From NCBI GenBank assembly GCA_002293475.1, contig DBDG01000007.1, positions 1 through 64,000 on the forward strand: a stretch of 64,000 nt of DNA, read 5' to 3'. Source of the DNA: Lachnospiraceae bacterium UBA938. GTDB lineage: Bacteria; Bacillota; Clostridia; Lachnospirales; Lachnospiraceae. Numbering within the stretch: position 1 is the stretch's first letter; each line of letters opens with the position of its first letter. The position numbers and the translations under genes are program-made. Under the pieces are notes generated by a model that was not told where the DNA came from, searched no databases, and worked only from the letters and a program-made list of their open reading frames with translations. Of this stretch, positions 45,537 through 53,768 are shown in pieces.

Positions 45537-46691
45537 CTATAACAGGGAGGTGCCGCTGATCTGTCCCTTTATATCAAAATAAGCCAGTATTGTCGCCCCG
45601 ATATCGGCAAAAGTCTCTCTGGTACCGAGATTACCCTTCCCAGCCCCTGCTTTTCCGGCCATAAGGAGCGGCACATATTCCCTTGAATGATCCGTGGAGG
45701 CCGTATAGCCCGGATCACAGCCGTGATCCGCGGTAATCAGCAATAAATCTTCATCCTTAAGTCTGCTTAGGATAGCAGGCAACTGAGCGTCAAAATACGA
45801 AAGCGCCTCCGCATAGCCGTCCACATCATTCCGGTGCCCGTAAAGCATGTCATAGTCCACTAGGTTGGTAAAAAGCAGTCCAGTAAAGTCACTGTCCATA
45901 TATGCCAGTGTCTTGGCGATACCTTCACTGTTGTCGCTCGTATAAGTGTAAGCGGTAATGCCCTTTCCGGCAAAAATATCGTTGATTTTCCCCACGCCGA
46001 TCACCTCAAGGCCAGCACCCTGCAAGGCTTCAAGCATAGTCGGCCCCTGGGGCTCCAGAGAAAAATCATGCCGGCCGGCGGTTCTTTTGAATGTCCCGCC
46101 GTGACCGCCAAACGGCCTGGCGATCACCCGGCCGACACCATATTCTCCGGTAAGCAGGCAGCGGGCATCCCGGCAATACCGATAGAGCTCCTCCAAAGAG
46201 ACGATGTCCTCATGGGCGGCGATCTGGAAGACGCTGTCGGCGGAAGTATATACGATCAGACTGCCTGTCCTAAGATGTTCCTCGCCAAAATCCTTGATGA
46301 CCTCAGTCCCCGAATATGGCCGGTTGCAAAGATATCCCCGGCCTGTCATGCGGCAAAAAGCGTCCATGACCTCCTTGGGAAAACCGTCCGGAAAAACCGG
46401 CAGCGGCTTCTGGGAAACAAGCCCGGCTATTTCCCAATGCCCGATAGTAGTATCCTTGCCCTTGGAAGCTTCTTTCATACGGGCATAAGCCCCTGGCGGT
46501 GCGGCAATCCCTTCCGCATAATCAATGCCGTCGATATTAAACAGACCTAATTGCCGCATATTAGGCACATGAAAACGAGGGCTATGGAATACCGAACGTA
46601 GCGTATTGGTTCCCCAATCGCCATACTCTCCGGCATCTTCCATTGCCCCGATTCCCACACTGTCAAGAATAATCAATATAACCCGTTTCAT
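45537..46691 (-). CDS. deoB: Phosphopentomutase
   Basis: DeoB interconverts ribose-1-P (or deoxyribose-1-P) and the 5-phosphate in nucleoside salvage. The 384-residue alkaline-phosphatase-fold protein opens with RVILIILDSVGIGAMEDA, where Asp and the adjacent residues bind two Mn2+, and ends with LITADHGCDPG and DHSREYVPLL, the other metal ligands. AAAGGA precedes the ATG at 46691. It follows spoIIIAH by 89 bp, on the same strand. No deoC or pdp partner is beside it. Confidence 0.95.
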   Translation of the reverse strand: MKRVILIILDSVGIGAMEDAGEYGDWGTNTLRSVFHSPRFHVPNMRQLGLFNIDGIDYAEGIAAPPGAYARMKEASKGKDTTIGHWEIAGLVSQKPLPVFPDGFPKEVMDAFCRMTGRGYLCNRPYSGTEVIKDFGEEHLRTGSLIVYTSADSVFQIAAHEDIVSLEELYRYCRDARCLLTGEYGVGRVIARPFGGHGGTFKRTAGRHDFSLEPQGPTMLEALQGAGLEVIGVGKINDIFAGKGITAYTYTSDNSEGIAKTLAYMDSDFTGLLFTNLVDYDMLYGHRNDVDGYAEALSYFDAQLPAILSRLKDEDLLLITADHGCDPGYTASTDHSREYVPLLMAGKAGAGKGNLGTRETFADIGATILAYFDIKGQISGTSLL

Positions 46692-46780
46692 AGAGGTTTC
46701 CTTTCGTATCTTCAAATGCCAGTTCAGTATATCATAATTTCATTTGATCCGCACTATTTTTTGTTCGCATTGATTTGGAA

Positions 46781-47479
46781 TTACTGCTCAGTAACCGTGC
46801 TGATAATGATGGCCTCCGGTGCCACCCCGGTCTTGCGGATCACGATATCCTCAATCTGAGCCCGCTGCGCTTCGGTAAGCTCCAGTTCGTTGACCACAAC
46901 ATCCACCGTCGTATCGGTAATGCTGACCACCACATCGGCAAAGCCTTTAGCTTCCAAGAGGATTTCTGCCGCCGTTTCCTTTTCAGCAACATTGGTGATC
47001 GCTATCATATTATCCACCGCTTCCTGCTTCTGTTCTTCGCTGATATTGACATTATTGATGATTTCCAGCAGCGCCTCCTTATTTTTGGCACGGGTCTGCT
47101 CCTTCATAAGCTTGGCACCGGACAAGGCTCCCATTCCTGTCGTGGTTACGCTCGGAGTCTCTGTTTCCGGAACCTCGCCCATGTCCTCGGAGATGCTTTC
47201 CGCCATATTCTCATCCATGAAATCTTCCGTAATGACCACATCCGTGTCCATGCTTTCAATTTCTCCATATGTAGTGTCTTCCATATCCTCATCGGAGATT
47301 TCAAACATAGCCGCCACTTCGGTGGACTCTTCCGCATTTTCCGTAACGGCACCGCTGGTAGCCGTCATAATATCCTCTTCTGTGATTTGGTCACCTGCAA
47401 AGTTCAGGTATCCGGCCACTGCGATCATGATGGCAAGGGCAGTAATCATAATCTGATTCTTTTTTACCATATTTTTCAA
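46781..47479 (-). CDS. spoIIIAH: Stage III sporulation protein AH
   Basis: SpoIIIAH is made in the mother cell and forms a ring with forespore SpoIIQ, part of the channel linking the two cells. The 232-residue protein has an N-terminal membrane segment (about 10-25), an acidic linker of about 70 residues rich in Glu, Met and Thr, and the C-terminal YscJ/FliF-like ring domain (about 130-232). The TTG at 47479 has AGGGG at good distance; ATG at 47470 is an alternative. It ends the spoIIIA operon. Confidence 0.93.
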   Translation of the reverse strand: MKNMVKKNQIMITALAIMIAVAGYLNFAGDQITEEDIMTATSGAVTENAEESTEVAAMFEISDEDMEDTTYGEIESMDTDVVITEDFMDENMAESISEDMGEVPETETPSVTTTGMGALSGAKLMKEQTRAKNKEALLEIINNVNISEEQKQEAVDNMIAITNVAEKETAAEILLEAKGFADVVVSITDTTVDVVVNELELTEAQRAQIEDIVIRKTGVAPEAIIISTVTEQ

Positions 47480-47523
47480 TTTTTTGCCCCTTTTCTTATT
47501 ATGATATTGTTTATGATATTGTT

Positions 47524-48219
47524 TTATGATATCATTTTTACTATTTTAATTTTATGTTCGTCTATGCCAAATAATGCCACAATTGCTTCCGTAATATTCT
47601 GAATTATTTCACTGTTCCCACCTCCCTGCGTTACCACGAGCACGCCTCCGATCACCGGGTGAAGCGTTTTCCTTACATAAGGGACATTGTTTCCGCTTTG
47701 ATCAGATACATAAACCGTTTCTTGGCCGGTTTCTATATCACTGGTGTTACGGCTTCCTCCTTCCGCATCAACTTCTGTCGTTCCCAAGCGGCGGAGAGGC
47801 ATATCCTTCTCCACGACCGCTTCCTTTGAACTGACCAGCGTAATCATTACCCTGGTCTTACCGGCACCTTCCATGACAGAAACAATCTCTTCCAGTTTAT
47901 GCTCCAGATATACGGCATATGCCTCTGAGCTCCCGTCCTGCCATGACGGACCGGCACCGGAAACAGCATCGTCAACACCTGATGCCGATATCCCGGTGTC
48001 ATCCGTTATATTCATTATACCACCGATGCCGTCCGATATACTGGACTCGGTGGCATCCACAGCATTTTCCTGACTGTCATCGCCATCCGGAACGGGCCAG
48101 ACAATGACAAGCAGTAAAACTCCCAGTAAAATCATGATCAGGAAATTATCTTTCTTTAACTTTTTGTCCTTCCATATCTCGCTTATCCGTGCCCATACTT
48201 TTGCTTTGCTTTCAGCCAC
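47524..48219 (-). CDS. spoIIIAG: Stage III sporulation protein AG
   Basis: SpoIIIAG forms a large ring of the mother cell-forespore channel with a YscJ/FliF-like fold. The 231 residues show one N-terminal membrane span (about 26-44), an acidic region, then the ring domain (YLEHKLEEIVSVMEGAGKTRVMI onward). The end LFGIDEHKIKIVKM is typical. The start overlaps the spoIIIAF end by 8 bp, so translation is coupled. Confidence 0.94.
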   Translation of the reverse strand: MAESKAKVWARISEIWKDKKLKKDNFLIMILLGVLLLVIVWPVPDGDDSQENAVDATESSISDGIGGIMNITDDTGISASGVDDAVSGAGPSWQDGSSEAYAVYLEHKLEEIVSVMEGAGKTRVMITLVSSKEAVVEKDMPLRRLGTTEVDAEGGSRNTSDIETGQETVYVSDQSGNNVPYVRKTLHPVIGGVLVVTQGGGNSEIIQNITEAIVALFGIDEHKIKIVKMIS

Positions 48220-48787
48220 TTGACCTTACCTCCAAATATGCCTTGCCGGTACCCAATGCTTCACAGAACAGTTCCTGTAGCTTTGGTAAATCAGGATCAT
48301 CTTGTCCGCCCTGTGTATCGGTATTGTCGGAACCGATCTCAATCTTAGATATCCTGATATCATCTTCGTTTGCTTTCCGCAGAGGCTCCTTACTTACGGT
48401 GACATGAACCATGTCATCAATAATAACATCCGTAATTACATAATCATGCTCTGCCGCAACGCTGTTTAATCTGGATTTAATTTCGTCCGCCGTCTGGATA
48501 TTGACCTCCTGCCCCTCCGATATCAGCTGTAATTCATCCATTTGCATCTCCTCTGCCTGTTCCTCCAGCATCATCTTAAGCTCCCTGACCTGCCGCTCTA
48601 TCGCATCCCCTTCCTGACCGGTTACCAGCGCCTTAAGGGGAACGACGAACTGTGCCAGGACCATGATGCCGATCAGGACCTTAACATATTTCTGATAGGA
48701 ACTGCCCGGTACGAAATACAGTATGCTCTCCGCACAGATAAGGAATATACCGGTTGTTTTAATAAATTCTAGAAAAGTACTTAGCAT
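48212..48787 (-). CDS. spoIIIAF: Stage III sporulation protein AF
   Basis: SpoIIIAF is a membrane component of the spoIIIA channel. The 191-residue protein has two N-terminal membrane spans (about 8-30 and 35-53), with AESILYFVPGSSYQKYVKVLIG between, then a soluble C-terminal domain with a ring-building-like fold. It sits between AE and AG and overlaps the AG start. Confidence 0.93.
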   Translation of the reverse strand: MLSTFLEFIKTTGIFLICAESILYFVPGSSYQKYVKVLIGIMVLAQFVVPLKALVTGQEGDAIERQVRELKMMLEEQAEEMQMDELQLISEGQEVNIQTADEIKSRLNSVAAEHDYVITDVIIDDMVHVTVSKEPLRKANEDDIRISKIEIGSDNTDTQGGQDDPDLPKLQELFCEALGTGKAYLEVRSSG

Positions 48788-48835
48788 CTTTATTTACCTT
48801 TTTATACATAACTGACGAGTCGATAAACATTAATA

Positions 48836-49879
48836 TCAGCGAACGGTATGAGCCGCAAAGGCGATTATAATAAAAAACAAGGCAACCGTTGTAAATACCA
48901 TCTTAAATAGAAGCATGCCGGCATCACCGATTCTGTCGGTACAATGCATAATCCTTTTATCACTGATTATCGCCGCCATTGCGGCACTGAGTTTCATCAT
49001 TCCGGCAATCAGCAGGATCTTAATCAGCGGCGCCACACAAACCGCGATGATCAGGATGAGAAATAATATTCCGATGCTATTTTTCAGCAATACTGCCGAC
49101 CCGATCACCATCTCTGTAACCCCTTCCGCCAGATTGCCGATTCCCGGTATTGCCGCGATCATCTTTTTGACTGCCGATGCCTTGAGGCCATCAATAGCAG
49201 GTGTTATTATAGACTGGATAAAACTGATCCCCGCCACTAGTCCCAAAGCTGTTTTAAGAATGACAGCGATAACTTTTTTGAATAAGTCCAGCATTAACGC
49301 CAGACGCTCTTCCGTCCATATCCCGTTGATCATCGACAGGATCGCATAGCAATAGATGAAAGGAAGCAAGACGGAAAGCAAAAAGCTCTGCACGCAGTAG
49401 GACGCTATCAAAACAAACTGATATCCTGCTGTTGCCGTCGTTATGCCTACTGCCGCTCCTACCGCCAGAAAATAAGTAGGAATGAGCATCTTTACAAAAA
49501 GCACGATATTCTCCATAGTACCGACCGCCACGTCGGCAATATCCAGAAAAGCCCTAGTCAAGATCACCATCAAGAACATATAGGTAAAATAAAATCCCAC
49601 CTGGGATATCTGCTGACTGGCAAAGATATCGGAAAAATTAGTGAAGATAGCGGAAAGTATCCCCAGAAGCAAGACGGCAATCAGCAATGATCTGAGCCCA
49701 GCGATTTCACCGCTTATATTTCCTCCTATCTGGTTGAACAGATCCTTGCCCGCATCCCATATCCTGCCCTCCATAATAAGTGCCAGTATCTGATCAACAT
49801 CGATTTGAAAGCCGGGGAAAAAACTGTCAACTCCCTGCTTAATTGCCTGCATATCATAGGGATTCTCAATAATCTCCAT
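48836..49879 (-). CDS. spoIIIAE: Stage III sporulation protein AE
   Basis: SpoIIIAE is the largest membrane protein of the spoIIIA complex, with several spans and a family-typical LIPTYFLAVGAAVGITTATAG-like middle. The 347-residue product starts at 49879, where GGAGG is directly upstream; an earlier in-frame ATG would overlap the end of spoIIIAD by 32 bp and has no such site. No signal peptide is obvious, although some homologues have one. It belongs to the mother-cell channel. Confidence 0.93.
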   Translation of the reverse strand: MEIIENPYDMQAIKQGVDSFFPGFQIDVDQILALIMEGRIWDAGKDLFNQIGGNISGEIAGLRSLLIAVLLLGILSAIFTNFSDIFASQQISQVGFYFTYMFLMVILTRAFLDIADVAVGTMENIVLFVKMLIPTYFLAVGAAVGITTATAGYQFVLIASYCVQSFLLSVLLPFIYCYAILSMINGIWTEERLALMLDLFKKVIAVILKTALGLVAGISFIQSIITPAIDGLKASAVKKMIAAIPGIGNLAEGVTEMVIGSAVLLKNSIGILFLILIIAVCVAPLIKILLIAGMMKLSAAMAAIISDKRIMHCTDRIGDAGMLLFKMVFTTVALFFIIIAFAAHTVR

Positions 49880-49916
49880 CTTACCTCCATACCGCTTGCC
49901 AGTGCTTGTCCCGCCC

Positions 49917-50303
49917 CTATAAGCTGATCTGGCTAATATTTTCAACAATGGCCACTAATATCGGCATGCCGGTTATCAGAACCGACAGCTTGCCGAACAC
50001 TTCTATCTGACCGGCCACCGCGATATAACCGGCATCCCTACAGACAGCTGAACAGAATTCACAGATATAGGTGATGCCTACCACCTTGAGCAGGATCATG
50101 AAATACATGTTTCCGGTATCAATATATCTTTGAAAAATAACCATGTTATCCAGCACTTCCGACAGCTTATCCATGGCAAACGCAAAAATGATCATTCCCA
50201 CGGCAAAACCGATATAAAGGCTAAATTCCTGCTTTTGCGTCTTGAACAGCAAGGCAAAAAGCACGCCTGCCACTCCCAAAACCCCGATCCGGACGATTTC
50301 CAT
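49917..50303 (-). CDS. spoIIIAD: Stage III sporulation protein AD
   Basis: This 128-residue four-span membrane protein is the SpoIIIAD channel component, distantly like FliQ of type III secretion. The ALLFKTQKQEFSLYIGFAVGM and ICEFCSAVCRDAGYIAVAGQIE segments are typical of the family. Genes AC and AE lie on either side in the standard order. Confidence 0.94.
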   Translation of the reverse strand: MEIVRIGVLGVAGVLFALLFKTQKQEFSLYIGFAVGMIIFAFAMDKLSEVLDNMVIFQRYIDTGNMYFMILLKVVGITYICEFCSAVCRDAGYIAVAGQIEVFGKLSVLITGMPILVAIVENISQISL

Positions 50304-50347
50304 TTTGCTTCCTTCCCAATATACTCTCCGTTAGTTATATAAAGATT

Positions 50348-50542
50348 TTATATATCAAATAAACTCTGCACCATCGTAAATAACTCTAATATATAGGGAA
50401 GAATCCATGTCATCACCAGAATCAGGCCTGCCAGACTGATGAGAAAGGCATGCTCTTCCCTGCCGCTGTGTTTTAATATCTGGCTGAGAATGGTAATCAA
50501 AATTCCCACTGCCGCGATTCTAAAGATTAGACTGATTGACAT
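50348..50542 (-). CDS. spoIIIAC: Stage III sporulation protein AC
   Basis: This 64-residue two-span membrane protein matches SpoIIIAC in length and in the HSGREEHAFLISLAGLI motif. It is a small partner of SpoIIIAD in the channel base. It is short enough to be missed by gene callers but the position between AB and AD is diagnostic. Confidence 0.94.
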   Translation of the reverse strand: MSISLIFRIAAVGILITILSQILKHSGREEHAFLISLAGLILVMTWILPYILELFTMVQSLFDI

Positions 50543-50599
50543 TCTGATTCCTCCAAGTTCTTCTTATAGTGATTGGCAGGCTCCAAGCCCCGCTGAATA

Positions 50600-51118
50600 C
50601 TAAATCAGAAGTATAACCGCCATGATGCCGCTCATGACTCCCATGCACATAATGACACGGTATTTACTTCTAAGCTCTTCATCAAGATTTTTAATGTATT
50701 GCGAGACCTCGTCAATATACTGGTCCATTCCTTCAGCCTGTCCTTTTCCGTTCCGGAAGTCAAGGCGCAAGGGAAAATCAATGACAAAAGCCTTTTCATG
50801 TTTCCTTAACGGGAGCGCTTTCATGGCATCCTGCATATGTTTTTCCCAGATTTCATTAAAGGTACAGCCGTTATTCTCATTCAACTCCTCGTATATTGCC
50901 GCAAAGGCCTGACCAAAGGGCGGCGGCTGCCGCTGGCCCAGCCGGCCGCATAGCTCCGGAAGGGAGGCTTTCGCATAGTCGATTTCTTTTTGCAGATATT
51001 CATAGATCTGCCGGATGGTTTTTAAATATTCAAGGCGTTCCTTCTGTTCCTTGCAATAACTCCACGCGAGTCCGGTTGTTCCGGATATCAGCAAGATGAT
51101 TCCGATGATCTGTAACAT
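50600..51118 (-). CDS. spoIIIAB: Stage III sporulation protein AB
   Basis: SpoIIIAB is a channel component with a type II secretion GspF-like fold. The 172-residue protein has an N-terminal span (about 4-20), a helical body with LEYLKTIRQIYEYLQKEIDYA, and a C-terminal span (VIMCMGVMSGIMAVILLI). The start lies 31 bp inside the end of spoIIIAA, so the two are translationally coupled. Confidence 0.93.
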   Translation of the reverse strand: MLQIIGIILLISGTTGLAWSYCKEQKERLEYLKTIRQIYEYLQKEIDYAKASLPELCGRLGQRQPPPFGQAFAAIYEELNENNGCTFNEIWEKHMQDAMKALPLRKHEKAFVIDFPLRLDFRNGKGQAEGMDQYIDEVSQYIKNLDEELRSKYRVIMCMGVMSGIMAVILLI

Positions 51119-52056
51119 ATATCCATACCCTGGCCATATACTGCCTTGATCCGGCAGCGCCCTTTCTCTTTATTTAATACGATGAATCTTTGGAAGATAT
51201 CTTCGACAGCGTACTCTCTATGGAACGGCCTGGCGCGAATATCCTCTAGCGATTCGCCATGGATGGTCGCCAGTATTTTACTGCCGCACTGTAAAGTCTG
51301 ATAGAGCGCTTTCATATCCTCACTGCTTCCTATTTCATCTACCGCCACCACCTTAGGCGCCATGGCGCGGATCAGCATCATCATGCCCTGTACCTTCGGA
51401 CAGGCATCAAGAATATCGGTCCGCATCCCGACATCATTCTGCGGGATGCCCATAAAGCTTCCGGCGATCTCCGATCTCTCATCCACCACTCCCACCTGCA
51501 TCCCTGCCGCTATCCGGTTTCCGTCGGAGACCTGACGGATCATATCCCTTAACAAGGTGGTTTTACCGCAGCCCGGCGGCGCGATGATCAAGGTGTTTTT
51601 AACAGACTGTCCTTCATATATATAGCCGATGACCGGGTCAGCCGCACCGATGACTTCATGTGCAATCCTGATATTCATAAAGCGGATATGCTTCATGTTT
51701 CTGATTTTACCATCTTCCGTACGGATCACTTGGCCGGCCACGCCGATTCGGTGGCCTCCCGGTATGGTAATAAAACCTTGGCTGATTTCATCCTCAAAAG
51801 CATAGAGGGAGTATTTACATACATACTGCAGGATTTCCTCCAGCTCTTTTTCATTGATGCGCCATGCCGGTTCGGCAGAAGTACAAAGATTCCCGGCAGT
51901 ATCCAGATATTTTTCTTTGCCGGACAAGATAATCCTGACCGGCTGCTTGATCTGAAGCCTTATTTCCTGCAGGCTGGCAGCATAGGCGGCGGTTTTTTGG
52001 AAGCGTTCCCTTACTGATGACGGGAAGATACCGATGATGTCTTCTTGGCTGATCAA
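51088..52056 (-). CDS. spoIIIAA: Stage III sporulation protein AA (ATPase)
   Basis: SpoIIIAA is a secretion-type ATPase needed for channel function. The 322 residues hold Walker A APPGCGKTTLLRD (about 176-185) and Walker B VVAVDEIGS, with an N-terminal membrane-associated region. The start is TTG at 52056, preceded by AGGTG, not ATG; the family start MISQEDII... is consistent. A likely sigma-E promoter lies immediately upstream. It begins the eight-gene operon, in which all genes AA to AH are intact. Confidence 0.95.
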   Translation of the reverse strand: MISQEDIIGIFPSSVRERFQKTAAYAASLQEIRLQIKQPVRIILSGKEKYLDTAGNLCTSAEPAWRINEKELEEILQYVCKYSLYAFEDEISQGFITIPGGHRIGVAGQVIRTEDGKIRNMKHIRFMNIRIAHEVIGAADPVIGYIYEGQSVKNTLIIAPPGCGKTTLLRDMIRQVSDGNRIAAGMQVGVVDERSEIAGSFMGIPQNDVGMRTDILDACPKVQGMMMLIRAMAPKVVAVDEIGSSEDMKALYQTLQCGSKILATIHGESLEDIRARPFHREYAVEDIFQRFIVLNKEKGRCRIKAVYGQGMDICYRSSESSC

Positions 52057-52078
52057 TTGCGTTCACCTCTCTTATCTC

Positions 52079-52107
52079 AATATATGTTTTCTTGTCCAAG
52101 TTATGAC
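52079..52107 (-). promoter_or_regulatory. Likely sigma-E promoter of the spoIIIA operon
   Basis: On the minus strand GTCATAAC (52107-52100) and CATATATT (52086-52079) are separated by 13 bp. This agrees with the sigma-E pattern of Bacillus and Clostridium (GTCATATT, then CATACAAT). The -10 box lies about 22 bp before the spoIIIAA start. Mother-cell expression of this operon by sigma-E is known in Bacillus; here it is inferred. Confidence 0.65.
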
Positions 52108-52230
52108 CGGAAATTGATCTGGGTAATGATAACTGCCAAGTGAATTTAACTGATAAATATTTTTATGGCTTCCGGTAATAATAATTATTACTGGAAAACA
52201 ATATGAAATCTATAAGGAGTAATCAACTAT

Positions 52231-53679
52231 ATGTCACCTATCAAGTTCCTAAAATCACCCCCCGTCCCACTTGAAATGCATAAAGTACGGATTGTACAGA
52301 AGCTGACTCTGCTTCCCATTGATGAGCGGGTTGCCATCAATCGGGATGCCGGCAATAACGCCCACCTATTAAAAAACGAACATGTATTTCTGGACATGCT
52401 AACCGACAGCGGCGTCAATGCCATGAGCGACCGGCAGCTGGCCGCCATGATGGCAGCGGATGATGCTTATGCCGGCAGTGCATCCTTTTATAAGCTGGAA
52501 GAAAAGCTGCAGGAAATCTTCGGCATGGAGTTCTTTGTACCGGCTCATCAGGGCCGCGCCTGTGAGCATCTGCTCTGCGAACTTTTATTGAAACCAGGCC
52601 AGTATGTTCCGATGAACCACCACTTTACCACCGCAAGGGCGCATATCTTAAAAAAGGAAGGAATCGTGGAAGAACTGCTGATGGAGGAAGGATGGAAACC
52701 GCAAAGCGAATGTGCTTTTAAGGGCAACATTGATCTTCATAAACTACGGGCATTCATCTCTGAAAAAGGCCGGGACAAGATTGCTTTTGTCCGGATGGAA
52801 GCCGGCACCAATCTGATCGGCGGTCAGCCCGTATCACTGGAAAACATCCAGGACGTAGCGCAGATCTGCAAAGAAAACGGCATCAAATATGTATTTGATG
52901 CCAGCCTGCTGGCCGATAACCTTTATTTTATGAAAACCCGGGAAGAGCCATGTAAAAACATGAGCATTCCGGATATTACCCGGAGAATCTGCGACTGTTT
53001 TGATATCATATATTTTTCCGCCCGGAAACTGACCTGCTCCCGCGGCGGCGGCATGTGTTTCCGGCATGAAGCTGATTACACTAAAGTCCGGGAATTAACG
53101 CCGCTATACGAAGGCTTCTCTACCTACGGCGGAATCTCCGTGCGGGAAATCGAAGCAATGTCAATCGGCCTAGAAGAATCAATGGATGAGGATATGATTT
53201 CCCAAGGTCCGATTTTTATTGAAGAAATGACCCGTCTGCTTACCGAAAAAGGCGTTCCGATGGTGACGCCGGCAGGCGGACTGGGCGTCCACATCGACTG
53301 TACCCAGTTCCTGCCCCATGTCCCGCCGCTTCAATACCCCGGTGCCGCCGTAGCTTGTGCCCTATACCTAGCCGCCGGAATCCGCGGCACGGAAAGGGGG
53401 ACCCTTTCGGAAGACCGTGATGAAAGCGGCAACGAGGTCATCGCCAAGATGGAACTCCTGCGCCTCGCCTTACCGCGAAGAGTCTTTACCCTGTCACAGA
53501 TCCATTATGCGGTAGACCGTATTCTCTGGCTCTATGAGAACCGCGCGCTGATCGGCGGCCTGCAATTTACCCAAGAACCTTCCGTCTTACGTTTTTTCTT
53601 CGGAAAACTGGAACCAATCGGCGACTGGCAAGACAAGCTAGTGCAAAAGTTTAAAGAAGACTTTGGCGACAGCCGCTGA
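52231..53679 (+). CDS. Tryptophanase / tyrosine phenol-lyase family beta-eliminating lyase
   Basis: This 482-residue PLP enzyme is a fold-type I lyase that would release indole, phenol or a similar leaving group plus pyruvate and ammonia from an aromatic amino acid. The segment MRLRDAGNNAHLL-like (INRDAGNNAHLLKNEHVFLDMLTDSG) and the PLP-lysine motif YFSARKLTCSRGGG are family signatures; the Lys follows Arg where TnaA has Lys-Lys. Length matches TnaA or TPL (about 470). No TnaC leader or transporter is nearby. AAGGAG precedes the ATG. Substrate is uncertain and it may be a diverged paralogue with a different substrate. Confidence 0.86.
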   Translation: MSPIKFLKSPPVPLEMHKVRIVQKLTLLPIDERVAINRDAGNNAHLLKNEHVFLDMLTDSGVNAMSDRQLAAMMAADDAYAGSASFYKLEEKLQEIFGMEFFVPAHQGRACEHLLCELLLKPGQYVPMNHHFTTARAHILKKEGIVEELLMEEGWKPQSECAFKGNIDLHKLRAFISEKGRDKIAFVRMEAGTNLIGGQPVSLENIQDVAQICKENGIKYVFDASLLADNLYFMKTREEPCKNMSIPDITRRICDCFDIIYFSARKLTCSRGGGMCFRHEADYTKVRELTPLYEGFSTYGGISVREIEAMSIGLEESMDEDMISQGPIFIEEMTRLLTEKGVPMVTPAGGLGVHIDCTQFLPHVPPLQYPGAAVACALYLAAGIRGTERGTLSEDRDESGNEVIAKMELLRLALPRRVFTLSQIHYAVDRILWLYENRALIGGLQFTQEPSVLRFFFGKLEPIGDWQDKLVQKFKEDFGDSR

Positions 53680-53705
53680 AATATGACAATGACCATCCCT
53701 CTACA

Positions 53706-53739
53706 CAAAAAGAGCCAGCTGACATTACAATCAGCTGGC
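53706..53739. terminator. Terminator shared by the lyase gene and pnp
   Basis: A 9-bp perfect stem, GCCAGCTGA with TCAGCTGGC, closes an 8-nt loop. The A run on the left gives a T run for the minus-strand transcript of pnp, so it is a good pnp terminator. It probably also serves the convergent lyase gene, though the T run on that side is weaker. Confidence 0.8.
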
Positions 53740-53768
53740 CTTGGTTAATTACTCACTCCTATTTCCCG

